A stretch of 64,000 bases of DNA from Pleurostoma richardsiae (Eukaryota; Ascomycota; Sordariomycetes; Calosphaeriales; Pleurostomataceae): contig JANBVO010000066.1 in NCBI GenBank assembly GCA_030052745.1, positions 62,001-126,000 of the forward strand, read 5' to 3'. The notes under the pieces were generated by a model. It was not told where the DNA came from, searched no databases, and saw only the letters and a list, made by a program, of their open reading frames with translations. Shown piece by piece: positions 35,116 through 45,819 of this stretch. The translations under genes and the position numbers were made by a program. How positions within the stretch are numbered: the first letter of the stretch is position 1; every line of letters starts with the position of its first letter.

Positions 35116-36060
35116 CGCTTCAAGGGCACCAATGAGAGCTGGGGTTGGGCCGTGGGATGCTTAGCAGGCAAGGGCTAGAGGACTTGTTTGGGGTCGGTGT
35201 TTTCTTTCTCCCTGCCCGCAGCGGCACAGGCTCAGCGGTTTGAGACAGGACGGAGAAAAAGAGACGAGGGATGAGCACGTGCAGGCCTGGTCTTGTTCAG
35301 GACGGAATAGTGCCAGATACTCGAGAGCCCCAGCCCAGAGCTTTTTAGGATATTTGATCGTTCCTCTTTGGTGGAGAAACTGCCCGGTGGCATCTCCGCA
35401 CAACCCTAGGCTGGGACATCTCGGTCCGAGTCAGACCGAAATAGACGAGAGTCCAACCTGCCCCCAGCTTCGGCCCCGTCAATAGCCAGTCTTGGCATGG
35501 TGTACTTTCGGTGCGAGTGCCTGTCCTTCCCCGCGGGGATTGACAGCGCTTTGGACCAGACTCTCCACAATAACTCCAGTATCATGGGGTTTAGTCGACT
35601 TAGTCGGGTTCGATCACCCTTGTCGCCCGTCTAAGCGACGGGGACAGTTAGCTCTGCTGACTCGGCTGCGCGGGGATGAATGCCATGTTGAGATATCTCG
35701 GGCCAATGATAGGCTTGGTGCGGCGACAACTCTCCTCCCTCAACCCGGGTTCCAGAGCAAAGGCGGGGTGAGAGAGGACGCGCGCGACTGGCCGGAGGTC
35801 TACCCCATGCCAGATGGACTGCCTGCAATACCACCCGAGGTAGTGGAGATAACTATGGCCTTATCGAACCTGCAGGATGCGTGTCTCTATGTCCATAAAG
35901 CCTGCCTTACCCCTTCCCAGCTGAGGTTGACGGACAGACAGCTCTGAACCCACTTGTCAACTCAAGGGTGTCAGAGATACCGTCTAGTCGTCCATTTCGC
36001 GAGTTCCGAGCACGATTCCGGCTGGAGAGACTCGCTCAAATCCTTCAGGAATTGCCCATC
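35116..36060. other. Shared promoter region of GH105 and MFS genes
   Basis: This 0.95 kb lies between the start codons of two divergent genes and probably controls both. The apparent 151-residue rightward open frame at 35492-35947 has no domain or signal peptide and is rejected. No repeat was noticed. Confidence 0.5.
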
Positions 36061-37987
36061 ATGTCGAACTTCGAGCCTGCCGACCCGGAGATGGTGCAGC
36101 CTGCACCGGTTCCCGCTCCGCATATCCATCTCCATCACCAGCACCATGGAGGCGACGACAAGCGAGATGTTGCGGAAATCGAGCACGGGCGGACGGCCTC
36201 GATGGAGGGTGATGAGAAGGACCACCAGAGGTTTGATAAAGTTGATAAGGAGCTGGCTAAGTACGTCTCGGACGCCCGCATTACGATCTCCCCAGAGAAG
36301 AACACGGAGCTCCGCCGTAAGATCGACCGGCGCGTGCTGGTCATCATGATCGCCACGTACTTCTTGCAAGCTATCGACAAAGGGACGATGTCCTTTGCCT
36401 CCATCATGGGCATCATTCCTGACACGGGGCTGCATGGCCAAGAGGTGCGTACTTACTCCATCTTGATCACTCTTACACATGTCGGTCCCTCAGAGACAGC
36501 TACTCTAACAATCCATCCGAGTAACAGTACAGCTGGCTTACTACCTGCATCTACATTACCATCCTGATTGTGGAGTACCCACAGAACTGGATCATTGCCC
36601 GTGTCCCCATCGCCAAGTACCTAAGTTTCAGCATCATCGCATGGGGCGCTGTGCTAGCGTGCACTGCAGCTTGCCACAACTTCACCGGTCTCGTGACTGT
36701 GCGCACGTTGCTTGGCCTCTTCGAGTCGGCGTGCCAACCTGCCTTCGTCATCCTGTCCGCTATGTGGTACAGGCGCGACGAGCAGGCGTCGAGAGTGACA
36801 TACTGGTGAGTGCTCGGAGTTTCCCACAAACCCCTTTAGCGACCTTTCAGAGGACTGTAGACTGATGCTGTTCCACAAGGTATATGATGAACGGGGCGCA
36901 GCAGATTGTCGGTGGCCTGCTGGCGTACTGCTTCAGCCTTATCAAGACAGGCCCACTGAAGTCATGGCAGTGGCTCTTCATGAGCTACGGCATTGTCTCC
37001 GTCTTCTACGGCCTCTTCGTCCTTTGGTGGATGCCAGACAGCCCCATGCGCGCCAAGTGCTGGTCAGAGGAGGACAAGCATCTCATGGTCGAGCGTGTCC
37101 GCGACAACCAGACGGGGATCCAGAACCGCACCTTCAAGAAGGAACAGCTAATTGAGGGCCTGACCGATCCCCAGGTCTGGGGCTACTCACTCATCGCCCT
37201 CTGCACGACGCTGCCGACCTCTGGCCTCGGCGCCTTCCAGGGCATCATCATCAAGGGTTTCGGTTTCTCAACCCTTCAGACCCAGCTCCTGGCCATGGTG
37301 CTCGGCTTCTACATCATCATTGTCCTGCTCGGCTCTGTCTGGCTTGTCAAGAAGACGAACCAAAACCTTCTCGTCATGCTTGGCTTCTGCATCCCGTAAG
37401 TGGCAAACCGCAAGGCCAGGTGCCAGCCGGAAACGCGTCGCTAATCGTTTGTTATCGCTATAGATCCTTCGTTGGCACCATCTGCTTAATGACCGTTCCC
37501 CTGCACACGAAGGGCCAGAAAGTTGGGCTCCTCATATGTTACTACATCACGCTCTCTTTCTGGTCGGCACAGACGCTTGCATTGTCCATGATCTCGCGCA
37601 ATGTTGCTGGTCAGACTAAGAAGACTGTCGCGGTGGCGCTTAACTTCATCATCTGGTCGACCGGAAATGCCGTCGGTAAGTCTACGCATGATTACACCGC
37701 AGCCTTAACGCTGCTTGTAATGCAGGCGCTGATATGTCGATGCAGGACCTCAGGTTTTTCTCAGCTGGAACGGCCCGCGCTACTTCATCGCTTTCGCGAC
37801 GCACCTTGGCTGCTACAGCCTGCTTGTCATCGTCATTGTGAGCCTGCGCTTCTACCTTGTTCACGAGAACAAGAAGAGAGACGCGCTGGCGGATGCAGGA
37901 GTTCACGAGGCGAGGGATGAGCAGTACCGGCACGCCTTCGAGGATCTGACTGATAAGCAGAACCCCAACTTCCGTTATGTATACTAG
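36061..37987 (+). CDS. MFS transporter of the Dal5 / anion:cation symporter family
   Basis: Five exons (36061-36444, 36528-36805, 36880-37395, 37464-37675, 37746-37987) give 543 residues; all introns are 68-83 nt with CTAAC/CTGAT-like branches. The first 95 residues are a hydrophilic His/Asp-rich cytosolic tail. Twelve membrane helices follow. Diagnostic segments are RRKIDRRVLVIM, LQAIDKGTMSFASIMGI, QEYSWLTTCIYITILIVEYPQNW, GLFESACQPAFVILSAMWYRRDEQ, and GPRYFIAF..YSLLVIVIVSLRFYLVHEN near the end. This is the allantoate permease (Dal5) group, which carries organic anions, vitamins, dipeptides and related solutes. Divergence from the GH105 gene makes an unsaturated uronic-acid-containing oligosaccharide or its products a candidate cargo (inference). 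Confidence 0.9.
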
Positions 37988-38550
37988 GTATGACCTGTCG
38001 GCCGAGGAGAAGAGGGTTCTGGCTAGGCAGGGAGACACAACTTTGTCCCTGGCGTGAACTGGAAACTTGGTTGTATCGTCGAAGGATACTTGGCAATCTT
38101 CATTGATTATGATCCCCGAAGGCTATAACAATACTATCTATTTCAGACCGCTGCGATAGAGAACTTCATCTGGCGACGGCAAGCAACTCTGGCTTCCCTC
38201 GCTGTTTCGCTGCCTCCATGATTTGCTGGAACGACCTCCGGAAATGCCTCATGTCGCTTGCATGACTCCACGTTCTGCGGTCCGTGTACCTCATCAAGCG
38301 CATACATAGGCAGAAAGCCAAGTAGCACGGCACGCCGAGAGCCGATGGCAGCCGTGGTAACGACAGCCACGTGCCACTGAGAACAGCTTGAATACTCCCC
38401 CTCATGCCAAGCACTGCGATATACGAAGTGCGCCTGTGCCAAGACGCGGCCGTCTATCAATGTGACACAGAACGCGTCGTAACGAGGACTGCGCTGACAA
38501 GAGCCGTGACCAGACCGAACCATCAGCACGTCATCTAAGACGGCCCAACC
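37988..38550. other. Intergenic region between convergent genes
   Basis: About 0.56 kb. Leftward open frames at 38143-38529 (128 residues) and 38166-38414 (82 residues) overlap here. The shorter one reads somewhat like a protein end (MRHFRRSFQQIMEAAKQRG) but has no recognisable domain, so I do not call a gene. Confidence 0.35.
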
Positions 38551-39586
38551 TCAAACCTGCCCCTTGGTTTTCTCACTCTCGGGGCTCTTCTTGTCCCGCC
38601 AAGCTATCCAGGCCAGCGCAATGACCAACTTAATCCCGCCCGCGATCCACAGGGCACCGCTCATGCCCGCCCGGCTCCGCTGGAGCCACCCGCCGGAGAT
38701 GCCGCCGGCGATCAGCAGGACAACGGCGGCGAAGCGGCGATTGCGCTTGGGGTTGGCGCCGAGAGGCGCTAGCAACTTGGGATCGGACAACAGGTCGCAG
38801 TAGACGGAGGTGAGGACGTTGGTGGGCACCTCGTTGAAGCCTAGAACGCGACTCGTGACGATCTGGCCACCGAACTGGAAGGCCAGCAGCGCCAGGGGCA
38901 GCAGGATGATACCATTATTCTCTTCGTCCTCCGCTACCCCTTGCCCCGTGCTGCCCAGCAGCTTGTGCGAGAAGGCCGGGACGACACTGGTCTCGGCGAG
39001 AGCAGCAGCGACGAAGATGAAGGCGGACTGGACGAGGAAGCAGAGCGAGAGCGTCGTCTTGCGCTGTGGCTTGAGGAGGCGCATGGCCCGGGCGAAGCAG
39101 AAGCAGCCCAGCCAGAAGGCGGCGATGGAGGCGAGGGACCGCATCCAGAGCATGGACTGGCCAACAGGGAGGGAGGCGGCGCCGAGGGCGAGGAAGATGG
39201 TGTTGCCTGGATCACGTAAAGGCTTGCAGGTTAGCAACGCGATGCTAGCCGCCCTTGACTGCGTGTCAAGGGGAGGAGGAGAAAGGGTGACGGGGCGAGG
39301 GCTCACCAGTCTGCATGCTCACGAACACGCCGCCGGCCGTGAAGGCGGCCGAGTCGCACAGCCCCGAGCACGTGCAGCACGCGAGGACAGGGAGGTCGGC
39401 GTAGGAGAGGTTGATGTCCTGGGTGAACTTCTCAAGCCAGCTGCGCCGGTCGGGGCGCTGCAGCTGCAGCTGCTGCAGTGAGCCTTTCGGCGAGGGGTCG
39501 TGGAGAGCTGAGGACGCCGCCGGCGTGGGTGTCGCGTCATCGGCCGCTTTCGCGGTCGCGTCAGCAGGGGCCATTGCCATGGCCAT
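38551..39586 (-). CDS. DUF1275 (YoaK-type) membrane protein
   Basis: Two exons, 39307-39586 and 38551-39206, give 311 residues. The 100-nt intron has a GTGAGC donor and a GATCCAG acceptor. The first in-frame ATG codon is 39584-39586. After a 60-residue Ala-rich cytosolic tail, the DUF1275 core begins: LACCTCSGLCDSAAFTAGGVFVSMQTGNTIFLALG, which is the family signature and is split by the intron. Six hydrophobic helices follow, with LLPLALLAFQFGGQIVTSRVLG and FNEVPTNVLTSVYCDLLSDP also characteristic. These proteins are widespread in bacteria and fungi. Their transport substrate or role is not established. Confidence 0.88.
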
Positions 39587-40196
39587 TTGGGCGTTCGGTG
39601 TGCTGTCGCTGTTCCAGATACTCTGAGATGGAATTCGTGCCTGCGCCGTCAAGGAGCATCGAGGACGGAAGCCCAAGAGTAAATAAATAGTCGCCGGCCG
39701 TTCGAGGCGCCTTGTCCATTACTCCCTTGGCGAGTGTTAGAATTTTCCACTGGCGCTGATTCAACTCCGGCCCTCGGAGATAGACCGGCAGCCACTGATA
39801 GCGTCGCCAAGTAAGCAAAGCAAGCCGTTCGTTAATGCCAACACTACTGCGCGGAGATGCCAATTGCCAATTGCCAATTGCCATCGCAGTGGCATGGCGT
39901 CATTTTAGTCCCTAAGCAGCATCGGCAGAGTGCCGTGTCGCGACGGATAAGGGACACCGGATAGGGAGAGGGGGGGGGGTTGGTGGGCGTTGGGCACGGG
40001 TAGGTTCCGGAGGCGCGGATAACGCACGGTTACGGGAGTTGTCAGCCCTCTTACGTACTCGCTCGCACTGGGATGGATCATGGCCCTGACGGATTGGCAG
40101 CAAGGCTCGTCTTACTCTTCTACGAATACGACCGGAGCCATCGAGGCACAAGACGTGCTGCATCACCGCGGCGTCTCTCTGCGCTTATGTTCCAAC
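39587..40196. other. Promoter region of the DUF1275 gene
   Basis: About 0.6 kb. It contains the tandem TGCCAAT array listed separately and a run of ten G at about 39970-39979. Otherwise nothing is seen; the right end must include the 3' UTR of the carboxypeptidase gene. Confidence 0.45.
39858..39883. repeat. Tandem TGCCAAT heptamer, about 3.6 copies
   Basis: Three perfect head-to-tail copies of TGCCAAT plus a partial copy lie about 270 bp upstream of the DUF1275 start codon. Each unit contains CCAAT, the site bound by the fungal CCAAT-binding (Hap) complex, and also a partly palindromic CAATTG overlap. The regulatory role is inferred. Confidence 0.6.
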
Positions 40197-41934
40197 CTAG
40201 CAGGTCGAATGCAGAGGCTGCTGCTGAAGCGTCTGCCAGAACGCCTGCAGGGCCGCCTCCGGCTGGTAGTACGGCACCTCATGTCCGGCCTCGTAAACCC
40301 TCAGCCAGCCCAGATTGTCAGCCGTCTTGTACTCGCCGTACTGCGTCCCCTTGACCTTGTAGGGTCGCAGCCTGGTCGACGCCATCCGTGCCGTCCCGCT
40401 GTACTCGATCTCGTTCACCACATCCAGGACTCCCATCCAGTTGCAGATCCAGTCTTGGAAGTTTCTCCCCGTCAGCAAAGCTACCTCGCGCAGGGGCCGG
40501 GCGGGCAATTGAGGCCTCGGAAGTGGGAAAGGGTGCACTCACCGGCGTCGCCTGCCCAGATCAGCACGCGGATGCCCGACTGGACAACACTGTTGAGGCT
40601 CGAGAGGAATGACCGCCCGTCTGCTCCGAGTCAGCGGCCCGCGCATTCGGCCCCTCCTTCTGCGTCATCTACTCACCATCACCTGTATTGATGATCTTGT
40701 AGTACGGGTCATCCGGGCACTCCCCATACGCTACCTGCGCGCCGATCGCCTTCATCACGTCCGGATCTGACAGGTAGTCGACGTACGTTTCCGGCGGGTA
40801 CGGGTCGTCAGACGGTGCCCTGACGTCGTACGCGTTGAAGTCGACTGGCCCGGACTCGACTGGCCCCTCCGTCGCGTCATAGCAGACGTTATCCGCGTTG
40901 AGACAGGCCGCGTCGTCGCCGCTCTCGCCCGGACAGGCGTCCGCAGCTGGTACGCACTGCGTTTCGAAAGCCTCTATGAGTGATTCGTACTCAGACTCGT
41001 TGATGAGCTGCTTGTACTGGTTCTTGTACGCGAAGTCCGCATACGCGCCGTACTGGGTCTTGGCGTCTATCCAGCCGTTGTTGATGCCCAGCGCCACGAG
41101 CCGGATCTTCTCTCCCGACAGGGTTCCCGTCTCAATGGCCGCATTCTGCGTCTCGAAGTACTCTAGGGGCAGGAGGTCAGCCTCCTAACCTGAAAAGCAT
41201 GCACTACAGACGGCAGATCAATCTACTACCTCACTTACCAGCGAACTCGGGCCCATAATGGCCGCCGTAGCTTTCCGTGAAGAGACCGAAATCACGGCTC
41301 TCGTACTCTGGGAAGTTTGCGAAGAAGGCCTGGAGGAGCTTCCAGACAAACGGGGCTGCAGTTACCGTCGAGGTCACGTTGTCGGTCCCGTAGCTGAATC
41401 CCGTGCCAATTGGCTGGTCGACATAGAGCATATTCTGCAACCCTTCGGTATCAGTGACGGCAGACGGCATGCCTCCTCGACGGCCACAACACATGGAACG
41501 CTCACCGCATACGTGTTCCAGGAGTACGGATTCAGCGTCGGCTCGGAGGAGTTGTCCACGAAGTAGCAGGGGCCGTTCTCCTGGAATAGGCCGATCATCG
41601 ACGAGCAACCCGGACCGCCGTTCAGCCACATCGCCAATGGCGCCTTGCCTGGATTGTTCCTCGCCGCGAAGAACCAAAACCACATGTGCATGTCAGTCCC
41701 GACGTCGAGATACCCCGAGTGCTGCTCCACGCCCGGAGTGGTCTCGCAGATGCCCGAATTGGAAACATAGCTCATCCGCGCGCCAGTTGCCCGATGCTCG
41801 AAGGCATTGTAGTGGACACCATTGACCTCTCGCCTGTACCGCCTGTCGTACTGGCTCGCCCTGTCGCTGGGCAGAGCAGAAGCAAGGTACAGCAAGGGAA
41901 GGATAGTCCAGCTCCGGAGCACCTGGTGCTTCAT
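40197..41934 (-). CDS. Secreted S10 serine carboxypeptidase
   Basis: Five exons (41506-41934, 41239-41434, 40677-41162, 40543-40620, 40197-40453) give 481 residues with matching phases. A signal peptide opens the protein (TILPLLYLASALP). Family motifs are complete: WLNGGPGCSS (oxyanion region, residues 103-112), YVDQPIGTGFSYG, the nucleophile S198 in TESYGGHY, the Asp in VLIWAGDADWICNW, and the His in YEAGHEVPYYQP. Serine carboxypeptidases remove single residues from peptide C-termini at acid pH, in the vacuole or outside the cell. The 78-nt fourth exon is short but encodes the conserved segment that carries the catalytic Asp. Nothing suggests loss of function. Confidence 0.92.
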
Positions 41935-42666
41935 CGTGACGCTGTCGAGCAGGAATGCAACTACGACGGGTGATGGTACTCATAGGAAGACCATCATCTT
42001 CGGGCCGTAGGTGCGTGCAGCCCTTGTTTTGTACGCTCTTGGGCTGACTTACTACCGCACTGCATTAGTAGAAGCTTGTTGTCTGCGGCCCTGGGTCCGT
42101 GAGCTCGCTTGATGGTGCCCATTGTGGAAGGTGGCTGCCGTGGAGGGTTGCAGCGACTCCGAATGCCGTCTGCCTAGATGCAGCGACGGGGCGCACGGCA
42201 TCTGGACTGCCAAGGTGTGCGCAGTAGCGCATCCAGACACGTGTAGGGATAGCATTGCGTCCACGCGTATGCAGATCGGCAGTGCAAGAGGAACAGAAGG
42301 AGCAGCGAGATCCTTGTCGAAAGCCTGTCGACATCGAATGGTTGGGCATCGCAGAGCAGGAAAATAGAGCGGTCAACTATGGAAGAACTTCTGGCGCTCC
42401 AGTCTCCCAAGCTGGAGAAAGCGTGCCTTGAGCAAAATCTAGTTCACCTTCCTATCGTGGTTTGGCCGGGCGGCGCGGACGGGCTCGCAACTCGGGGGTT
42501 TCCTACGGAGCTACGGAGCCCCCCGAAGCGAAGAGACGTCACCGTACCTATGATAACAGGCAGACGCTCGCGGTGGCAGGGCTGGTAAGTGCCCGTGCCC
42601 CGGCACATCGATTGTGAGTATGCGTGAGTTCGTTCCAATCGACAGTACCTAAACGACGGACCTATA

Positions 42667-42705
42667 CGGAGGACCCTGCCAAAAGAACCATCTCACCGCT
42701 TCCGA
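42667..42705 (+). repeat. Left terminal inverted repeat of the MITE
   Basis: Pairs with 42898-42936. The shared core includes ATCTCACCGCTTCCGA at its inner end. Confidence 0.75.
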
Positions 42706-42897
42706 GAGTGGGACCAAACGGCGTAGTAGTAAACGCAGTTCGCCATACAGTAGTTCCCACTATCACGCAGGGAGGTTGAATTAGAAGACCCACCGTACAG
42801 ATAACGTACAGCCCGTAAGTTTGAAATCTATAGGGGAAGGGCTCTATAATAAAATCCGTTTGTCATCTAAAATCTACACTGTATATTGTCCGATTCA

Positions 42898-42936
42898 TCG
42901 GAAGCGGTGAGATAGTTTTTTTGGTAGGGTCCTCCG
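42898..42936 (-). repeat. Right terminal inverted repeat of the MITE
   Basis: Reverse-complement partner of 42667-42705, with three transition differences. Confidence 0.75.
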
Positions 42937-43277
42937 TACACTTCCTGTAACGGTTCTCCAGGGTGCCGTTTTAAAGGTCTCGCTAGTTACAGGATCGCTG
43001 CTCTTCAGCATCAACAGGATTCACCCCGAACCGCACCTATCGATAAGAGAAGCTTGATGAGTCGGGCCTGCATCTCCCACGCCTGTAGCAAGGCTTCCAG
43101 TGTGGCTAGCATGCGCTACTGTGGAACTTTCGGGATTGTAGGGCTATCCGAGCAGCAGCCGTACCTTCGGTCTTCGGAATGCCGCAGATATCAGCGTCAT
43201 GTTCTAGGCGAATTCGCTCTTCGAAAATGCGAACCACTTCCGGAGTACTTCTTTCTTTATCTCGACGACTCGCATAT

Positions 43278-45149
43278 TTACAGCCTAGACACCACTCCAA
43301 GCCGAGCCAGGTCGGATACAACTTCTGCCGCACCACGCTCACCACTACGAACAGCCCCCTCCATATACCCCTTCCACTCTTCTGCAGTCTCCGTGCCAAC
43401 AAAATGCATGTCTCCCACCGACTCCCTCAGAGCGGTGCCAACTGTGTCCAGGACCCCGGGGCCGAGAGACGCGCAAGGACAACCCCAACCCGCATACTCG
43501 TCCGTCGTCCATTCGTAACTGACCATCTCCACAAACTCCGCATTCACGTTTTCGATATGATCGAAGAGTGTGCCAATCTGCTCGAGAAGCTTTGAGAGGC
43601 GTTCCTCCGGAGACAGTGCTGACCACTGCTGCCCAGGTTCGCCGACCAGGAAACATGTCAGGACGTGCTTGTTGTCCGCGGGGCTAGATGTATCGCGGAT
43701 TATGGCAGCAGGCCCGGCGAACGACTGTATCAGGCCGCAGAAGCCTTTCGAGACCCAGAAAGCGCTCTTGAACACCATCATGACCTTGGTATAGTATCCA
43801 TAGCTCGTAGAGTCGGTGACTAGTCTTTTGGACAGTGGCAAGGGTGGAGCGAAGTCAATTGACTTTAGAACGGGCGTTGGCACTGAGCAAATGACTTTGC
43901 GCGCACGGTAAACATGACCGGCCGCATGCACTTCCAGGGCTCGTTGCCTAACCTGCTTGACTGAAGTGACTGGGCTAGAGAGCCTGAGAACTCCTCCAGG
44001 CAATGTCGATGCGAAGCCCTTTGCGACTAGCTGGGTCCCCTGTCGGATACGCAAATACTGGCCGCCGTGCTTCCTGTCCGAGCGCATCTGAAGCAGGCCA
44101 CCGCCTGATTTGCAGTAATTCAGAAAGAATAAAGCCGAGATATCGGCAGGTTCTTGGCCCAACATTGCTCTGGTCCAAAGCGTAGCTGTCGAGATTGCCG
44201 TGTGGCTTGCCCCTCTCGATCGCAGGTAAGCCTCGAACGTGAGAGAGTCTAGGGCCGTATCCCGGGGTATTGAGACATCGACAGCCTGGCAATCTTCTTC
44301 TACCATGTCTCGGATCTTCGCAACATTTTCCACTGTTGCCGCGTCAAACTTCCGTCGAACACCACGTTAGCTATACACCCATTGTCAAAATACGACGGAC
44401 CTTATCCTTACCCTCGGCAGCTCCCCATATGGGAAAGACGAGCAGGATCCATCAAAACCCTGGAAGACACAGTTGCCAGTCGTATTCTGCTCGATCAGCT
44501 CAGCCCCGAATTTTCTGGCAAGCTCGATCATGCGGCTCTGGTTCGAGTCGTTAATCCAAGCCGCTCCGAGCTCGACAACGCCGTCCCCGGATGCGAGCTC
44601 CTTGCTCCAGGTTTTTCCGCCAACACGATCCCGGGCCTCAAGAACAATGCAAGAGAGCCCGGATTGAATGACCTTGTCCGCCGCCGCAAGCCCGGCAAGG
44701 CCAGCACCGATGATAATGACATCCACTCGGGTCGACAAGGAGGAGTGCTGCAGTGGTCGCGGCAGCGAGGGTCGTGCAACTACCGCCTCGACCTCGAAGA
44801 GCCAGCCGGGTGCCGCGAGCTGGGGGACTGGGACAAGAGTGATGGCAGGCCTGTGCCCGCCGAGAAACTTCTTGAGAGGCTCAACGTGCTTTCTCTGCGC
44901 CGGGTCGTAGTTGACAACGTATATTGTCAACTTGGCAATGTCAATAGCCGAAGCATTGGCGGCATAAAGGGCGGCTCTAAGCTTGAGAAGCGCCAAGTGT
45001 ATCTGCGATTTGTAGTCCGCCGGAAATCGGCCATCTCGAGTGATCCCAACTTGACCTGAGATATAGACAATACTTCCTGGTGCCGTGACGGTGGCCGGGG
45101 CGAAATATGCCGACGCGGTGTCGTCCAAGTCGAGTGTTTCAACAGCCAT
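43278..45149 (-). CDS. RidA (YjgF/L-PSP) domain fused to flavin monoamine oxidase
   Basis: Two exons, 44412-45149 and 43278-44348, give 602 residues. The intron has a GTAAGG donor, an AGCTAAC branch and a GGAAG acceptor. The first in-frame ATG codon is 45147-45149. Residues 1-126 are a RidA fold: IVYISGQVG, and HRPAITLVPVPQLAAPGWLFEVEAVV with the catalytic Arg (R100) of imine deaminases. After a 15-residue linker the flavin amine oxidase starts with the dinucleotide motif IIIGAGLAGL (G148, G150, G153) and ends with FVGTETAEEWKGYMEGAVRSGERGA, typical of MAO enzymes. The oxidase makes an imine from an amine and RidA hydrolyses reactive imines or enamines, so the fusion is chemically sensible. 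The amine substrate is unknown. No signal peptide is seen. Confidence 0.88.
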
Positions 45150-45819
45150 CCCGACTTCCAATGCCAACGAACGAGTAACTGACAGAGGCACGCTGACAAT
45201 TGCAAGCTCGAAGAAGACTGAAAACCAGCACTTTCCACTCTTTAAGGCGACCACGTTCTATCTTATTATATCGCCGTCCTGTCTCCATCCCCACGATAAC
45301 GGCCGGTTCCGGCTGCCGCGAAAGAGGAGCTGGATAAGCCATTGGTCCGAATAGCTACGTCGACTCAATTGCAGACTCCACGTTGTGGACCCTTCAATTC
45401 CTTAGCATACTATGGTAGGTTATTTGTCCCCTCCTACATCGGTCCTCAGCCGACTTTGCCTGACAGCCCCAAACAGGAAAGTAGTTGCGATGTTCCGCCC
45501 ACTCCGTGCAAACCCGCATGTACAAAGGGAGGCGCGCGCGTCGCGGACCCGAATAATACACGTCGATATCTCCCTTGCACCGAGTCGAGGACTTCTACGT
45601 CCACAGTACCGAAATCAGAATTGCCTTGTCTGGATCTCTGGCCCCTCGCCTCCTTCACCCTGAGCAGTTGCTGGAAGGACTCTCGTTATAGGTAGTTTGG
45701 CAATACACCTCCAAGATATTCCAACCATCTCATGGCACCGGCCGTCCGTCTTCTGTCTAATGTGAACCAGCAGACAGAACTGAGTCGGAAGACACACCAC
45801 TAACTACATGCTCTCTAGA
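45150..45819. other. Intergenic region
   Basis: About 0.67 kb upstream of the RidA-amine oxidase gene, containing its promoter and the 3' UTR of the next leftward gene. A rightward 117-residue open frame at 45342-45695 lacks any recognisable feature. Confidence 0.4.

Larger units (their letters stand above)
42667..42936. mobile_element. MITE with 39-bp terminal inverted repeats and TA target duplication
   Basis: The ends are near-perfect inverted repeats: 42667-42705 reads CGGAGGACCCTGCCAAAAGA and on, and the reverse complement of 42898-42936 matches it at 36 of 39 positions. All three mismatches are transitions. Both ends are flanked by TA (42665-42666 and 42937-42938), the target duplication of Tc1/mariner-pogo (Fot1-like) elements. 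The 270-bp element contains no open frame of note, so it is non-autonomous and would need a transposase from elsewhere. The well-conserved ends suggest a fairly recent insertion. The superfamily is inferred from the TA duplication alone. Confidence 0.75.
41935..43277. other. Intergenic region holding a MITE
   Basis: About 1.3 kb between the carboxypeptidase start and the 3' end of the amine oxidase gene. The right half is occupied by the MITE listed separately. Outside it I see only short open frames without features. Confidence 0.45.

Noticed and set aside
35492-35947. A 151-codon rightward open frame in the GH105/MFS promoter region
   Set aside because: It has no recognisable domain, no signal peptide and no splice partner, and it sits where two promoters are expected.
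38143-38529. A possible leftward gene remnant between the MFS and DUF1275 genes
   Set aside because: Two overlapping frames look weakly protein-like, but neither shows a domain or usable splice sites, so I could not choose one.
38810-39481. A 223-codon rightward open frame opposite the DUF1275 gene
   Set aside because: It is antisense to conserved membrane helices, its sequence is Arg/Ala-rich without a domain, and it overlaps a well-supported intron.
40080-40691. A 203-codon rightward open frame opposite the carboxypeptidase gene
   Set aside because: It runs against exons carrying the catalytic Asp and His and has no recognisable features.
44382-45059. A 225-codon rightward open frame opposite the RidA-amine oxidase gene
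   Set aside because: It is the antisense shadow of the FAD-binding and RidA regions.
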